From Alnus glutinosa (lineage: Eukaryota > Streptophyta > Magnoliopsida > Fagales > Betulaceae): a DNA stretch of 64,000 nucleotides. A model generated the notes under the pieces. It ran no database searches and was not told where the DNA came from. It saw nothing but the letters and a program-made list of their open reading frames with translations. Made by a program: the position numbers and the translations under genes. Shown in pieces: positions 61,200-64,000 of this stretch (position 1 is the stretch's first letter; each line of letters opens with the position of its first letter). The stretch is taken from contig NC_084888.1 of the NCBI RefSeq assembly GCF_958979055.1, positions 33,723,804 to 33,787,803 of the forward strand, read 5' to 3'.

Positions 61200-62690
61200 C
61201 AAAAGGTTTCTAATTTGCTATAGACATGTACAACTGTAGAAAACTAAATCATCTAGCCATCTAGGGGTGAAAAACTATTGATGGGCCATAGAAAATGTAT
61301 AAAGATTTTAAAATTTTTTGGGGTTGCCAATGACTTTTCCCCCCGCCCCCCAACTACTAAAGTAATTCCGCCTCTGCTAAGGATTTAATTGTTAAAAAAA
61401 TTTGAAAATTCAAATCGCATAAAAACTTAGGATTAAATTTGACTTTTCCCTTGATGTACTGAAGTGCTTGTAGCCTAATTTATGTGATTTTTTTAAAAGT
61501 CTCTTGATATATATTTAAAAATAAAAAATAAAAACCTTACCTACAAAACATTTTTTTTGGGGGGGAGGGGGGAATATAAAAAAATATTACCCACATATTT
61601 TCATGTAAGTATTAATTTAATCCCTATACTTTCAATTTAAACAATTTATTCTTTACATATTGGATTTGTGACAAATCAAACTCTTTATTAAAAATTATCT
61701 GTTGAAGCTAACAGAATTAGACGTTAAATGATTCGTTTGTCATTTACCATCTACCCAAATTACAAAACAACCATTCTTTCTTATCATAAGTGCTTCAATA
61801 TGCAATATCATATTGACATATTGAAGCATATTTTGTCTTGGATTATAAAAATTTCATAAATTTGTAAACATTTTAAACCAAACTTTGTGTGTTTTAGAAC
61901 CGAGACTTGTAAATGGCACTATATTAGTAAAATGTAGCACGTACATTAAAGATAAATGGTAGCTATGCAATTGTTATAGTCTTATAGACAGTAAAGAATA
62001 AACATATCATTAAACATAAAACTGCGTCAAATTTTATTATATATCTATTCTTTAAGGGATAAATGAAATTGAAAACAAAAAAAGAAAAAAAAGAAAAAAG
62101 AATTAATTGATGCCTACATGGCTACATCAAAGTCGAAGGTGAAATTCTTTTCTCTTTTTTTTCTTCTTTTTTTTCCTTGTTTTTTTAGAAAGAGTATATA
62201 TACGCATCTCAAACGAGTACTCTATTGTCAATGTGCCCCCTAAACTGCTAATTGTGCCAATGTCTCAACTTAAATAACAAAAAAAAAAAAAATGTCAATA
62301 TCTCTTCTAAAGCCTACTTAAATTACAAAAAAAATGTCAATATCTCATCTAAAGCCAAAACAAAAAGACAAAAATAATTTCAAAAAAGTTTCAATAAGAC
62401 GGATATATATCATTATACATCTAATTGACACAATTAGTAATTTGATAGATACATTGACAATTTATTGAAAATTTTAAGAGTATTTTATATATGTACTTTA
62501 CTTTTTTCTTTTCACATATGGCAAACGACATGTACATTTTTGTTATATTTTCTTTAGCTTGAACCACATGTACTATGACTTTGAAAACTCAGCCTGAGCA
62601 CGGTTCTAAGATTAAACCGGATTAGTTTTCACTTTTCAAGCCTAGACCGACCCAATGGGCCTGAAATATAAACCCCCAGCTGGGCTAAGA
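61200..62690. other. Intergenic, AT-rich, no gene recognised
   Basis: Simple-sequence rich (G-run at 61,559-61,571; the word aaatgtcaatatctc repeated at 62,291 and 62,332). No coding sequence or clear element. Confidence 0.5.
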
Positions 62691-62692
62691 GA

Positions 62693-62861
62693 GTAGGGGT
62701 GGGCATCGGTTTGATAGGCAGTTAAGTCGGTTAACCAACTTTTGTCGGAATGCAGTCGGTGAATTTATTTCGATTAAGCAATTAATACGTGATTGGTAAA
62801 GCGGTTAATAGACGGTCGGTTAAGTCGGTTAACATGAGTAATGAAACGACGTTGTTTTGAA

Positions 62862-62892
<31 letters not shown>

Positions 62893-63148
62893 GAGAAAGA
62901 AAGATATCAAATGTTTCGTTCTTACTAAAACGACATTTCGTTTTATATCGGTTCGGTTAATTGGTCGGAATAAAAGGCGGTTCGGTTCAGTTACCGCTTA
63001 AAAGGTGGCTCGGTTTGATTTTTGAATTGGCTTTCAGAATAAAATTTTATACCGGCTACCCAACCGAAATTAGTCGGTAGAATCAATAGGCGATCAATAG
63101 GGTCGATTCGGTAAATGATCGAGAGGTAGATAATTTGCCGACCCCTAC
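62693..63148. mobile_element. Dispersed repeat (taggggtgggcat type)
   Basis: Begins taggggtgggcatcggtt and ends tttgccgacccctaca, in rough inversion. The interior has many ggttcggtt/gtcggttaa words. This is a common plant non-autonomous element of uncertain class. Confidence 0.55.
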
Positions 63149-63179
63149 AGTATGCACTCCAAGGAGATGACTATAATGA

Positions 63180-63500
63180 TATAATCCTCACGGCTTCTCA
63201 AGGAGTATCTCAGCCAAGACAAACTGACAAGGGGAGTTCATAGAAAGTCCAGCATGAGGAACAAGAAGCTGAATCGCAAAGTGGGAACTTTTGGTCCATC
63301 AAAATGGATTTTCCACGGTTTGCTGGAGAAGATGCCATAGGGTGGTTGAACAGAACATCCCAATTATAACATTGCCAAGGAACTCCAATGGAGAAGAGGT
63401 GATTCTTGCCCCGTATTACCTTGAAGGGGAGCCAAATCAATGCCCGCAATGGCTTGAGAAAAGGTATCATGACGAGGCGACAAGCGGATGATAGGAAACC
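63180..63500 (+). mobile_element. Ty3/gypsy gag fossil fragment
   Basis: The plus strand retains gag words (KMDFPRFAGEDAIGWLNR and flanks) typical of plant Ty3 elements. It is short, broken and old; no LTR seen in the window. Confidence 0.65.
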
Positions 63501-63799
63501 GGCAAACTAAAAAAATAAGGATTACACATGATATGAAAAACAGTGATAATCAGGTAACTGAAAAAAGCATCAAAATCACTATTAAGGCCATCGACAAATA
63601 AGAATAGAAATTCGTACTTCAACTGATCAACTCAGAAACCTAAAAACCTAGCATCTCACTTTAGGTTTGAGCCAACGCCAAAGTTTACAAACATCAAACA
63701 AGAACATAAGATCAAGTCCTCCAACTGAAGATTTAAGAGTAAACAACCACCAAAATTTGCCGACAAAATGGATATATATATAAGTAAAGGACCTACACC

Positions 63800-63898
<99 letters not shown>

Positions 63899-64000
63899 TT
63901 AAATCAGGCAACAGGGCAAGCTAAACATACAAAAGCACAAATATAGGCGTGCTAATTAGACAAGAAAAATAGCAAGCACACAATGCAGAGTCATCAGACA

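Overview
The window looks like nuclear DNA of a flowering plant, most likely a dicot and plausibly a tree. The evidence is AT-rich intergenic DNA, plant-type GT-AG introns, plant-specific families (an ITN1-type ankyrin membrane protein, an elongase-type 3-ketoacyl-CoA synthase, EXO70H, a pectate lyase 4-type protein, ribosomal protein L35) and dense plant transposon remains. Species cannot be fixed from the sequence alone.

Layout. 1-2.4 kb is intergenic. 2.45-6.02 kb carries a four-exon ankyrin/PGG membrane protein gene on the minus strand. 6.1-11.3 kb is gene-poor. 11.3-18.1 kb holds three U5 snRNA-like genes, all on the minus strand, amid a direct segmental duplication, a Ty1/copia fossil and Mutator-type MITEs. 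18.9-19.9 kb is a small Mutator-like element with a GC-rich interior and a 262-codon ORF. 23.2-27.6 kb is an AT-rich array of direct duplications. 28.5-29.5 kb is a Pack-MULE carrying pieces of an AAA-ATPase gene. 32.28-33.63 kb is an intronless 3-ketoacyl-CoA synthase gene.

34.46-44.46 kb is a single 10,004-bp Mutator-like element with ~1.75-kb terminal inverted repeats and a 9-bp target duplication (8/9 match). Inside, two genes face each other: a FAR1/FHY3-like MULE transposase whose reading frame continues through four more exons into a domain resembling the C-terminus of the mRNA-decapping scaffold VARICOSE/EDC4, and a small GRF zinc-finger/transmembrane protein. Each carries one in-frame stop. 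This element is the most unusual object in the window.

45.8-46.8 kb is a 5'-truncated LINE. 48.32-51.81 kb is an intact five-exon pectate lyase-like gene. 52.38-54.27 kb is an intronless EXO70H exocyst gene on the minus strand. 54.9-63.5 kb is mostly repeats and LTR-retrotransposon fossils. The last exon of ribosomal protein L35 lies at 63.80-63.87 kb (minus) and its gene runs off the window.

The host genes are ordinary, unrelated housekeeping or cell-surface genes, with no sign of a gene cluster. The active history of the window is Mutator-type: at least five insertions have 9-bp target duplications, and two or three of them carry captured gene sequence.
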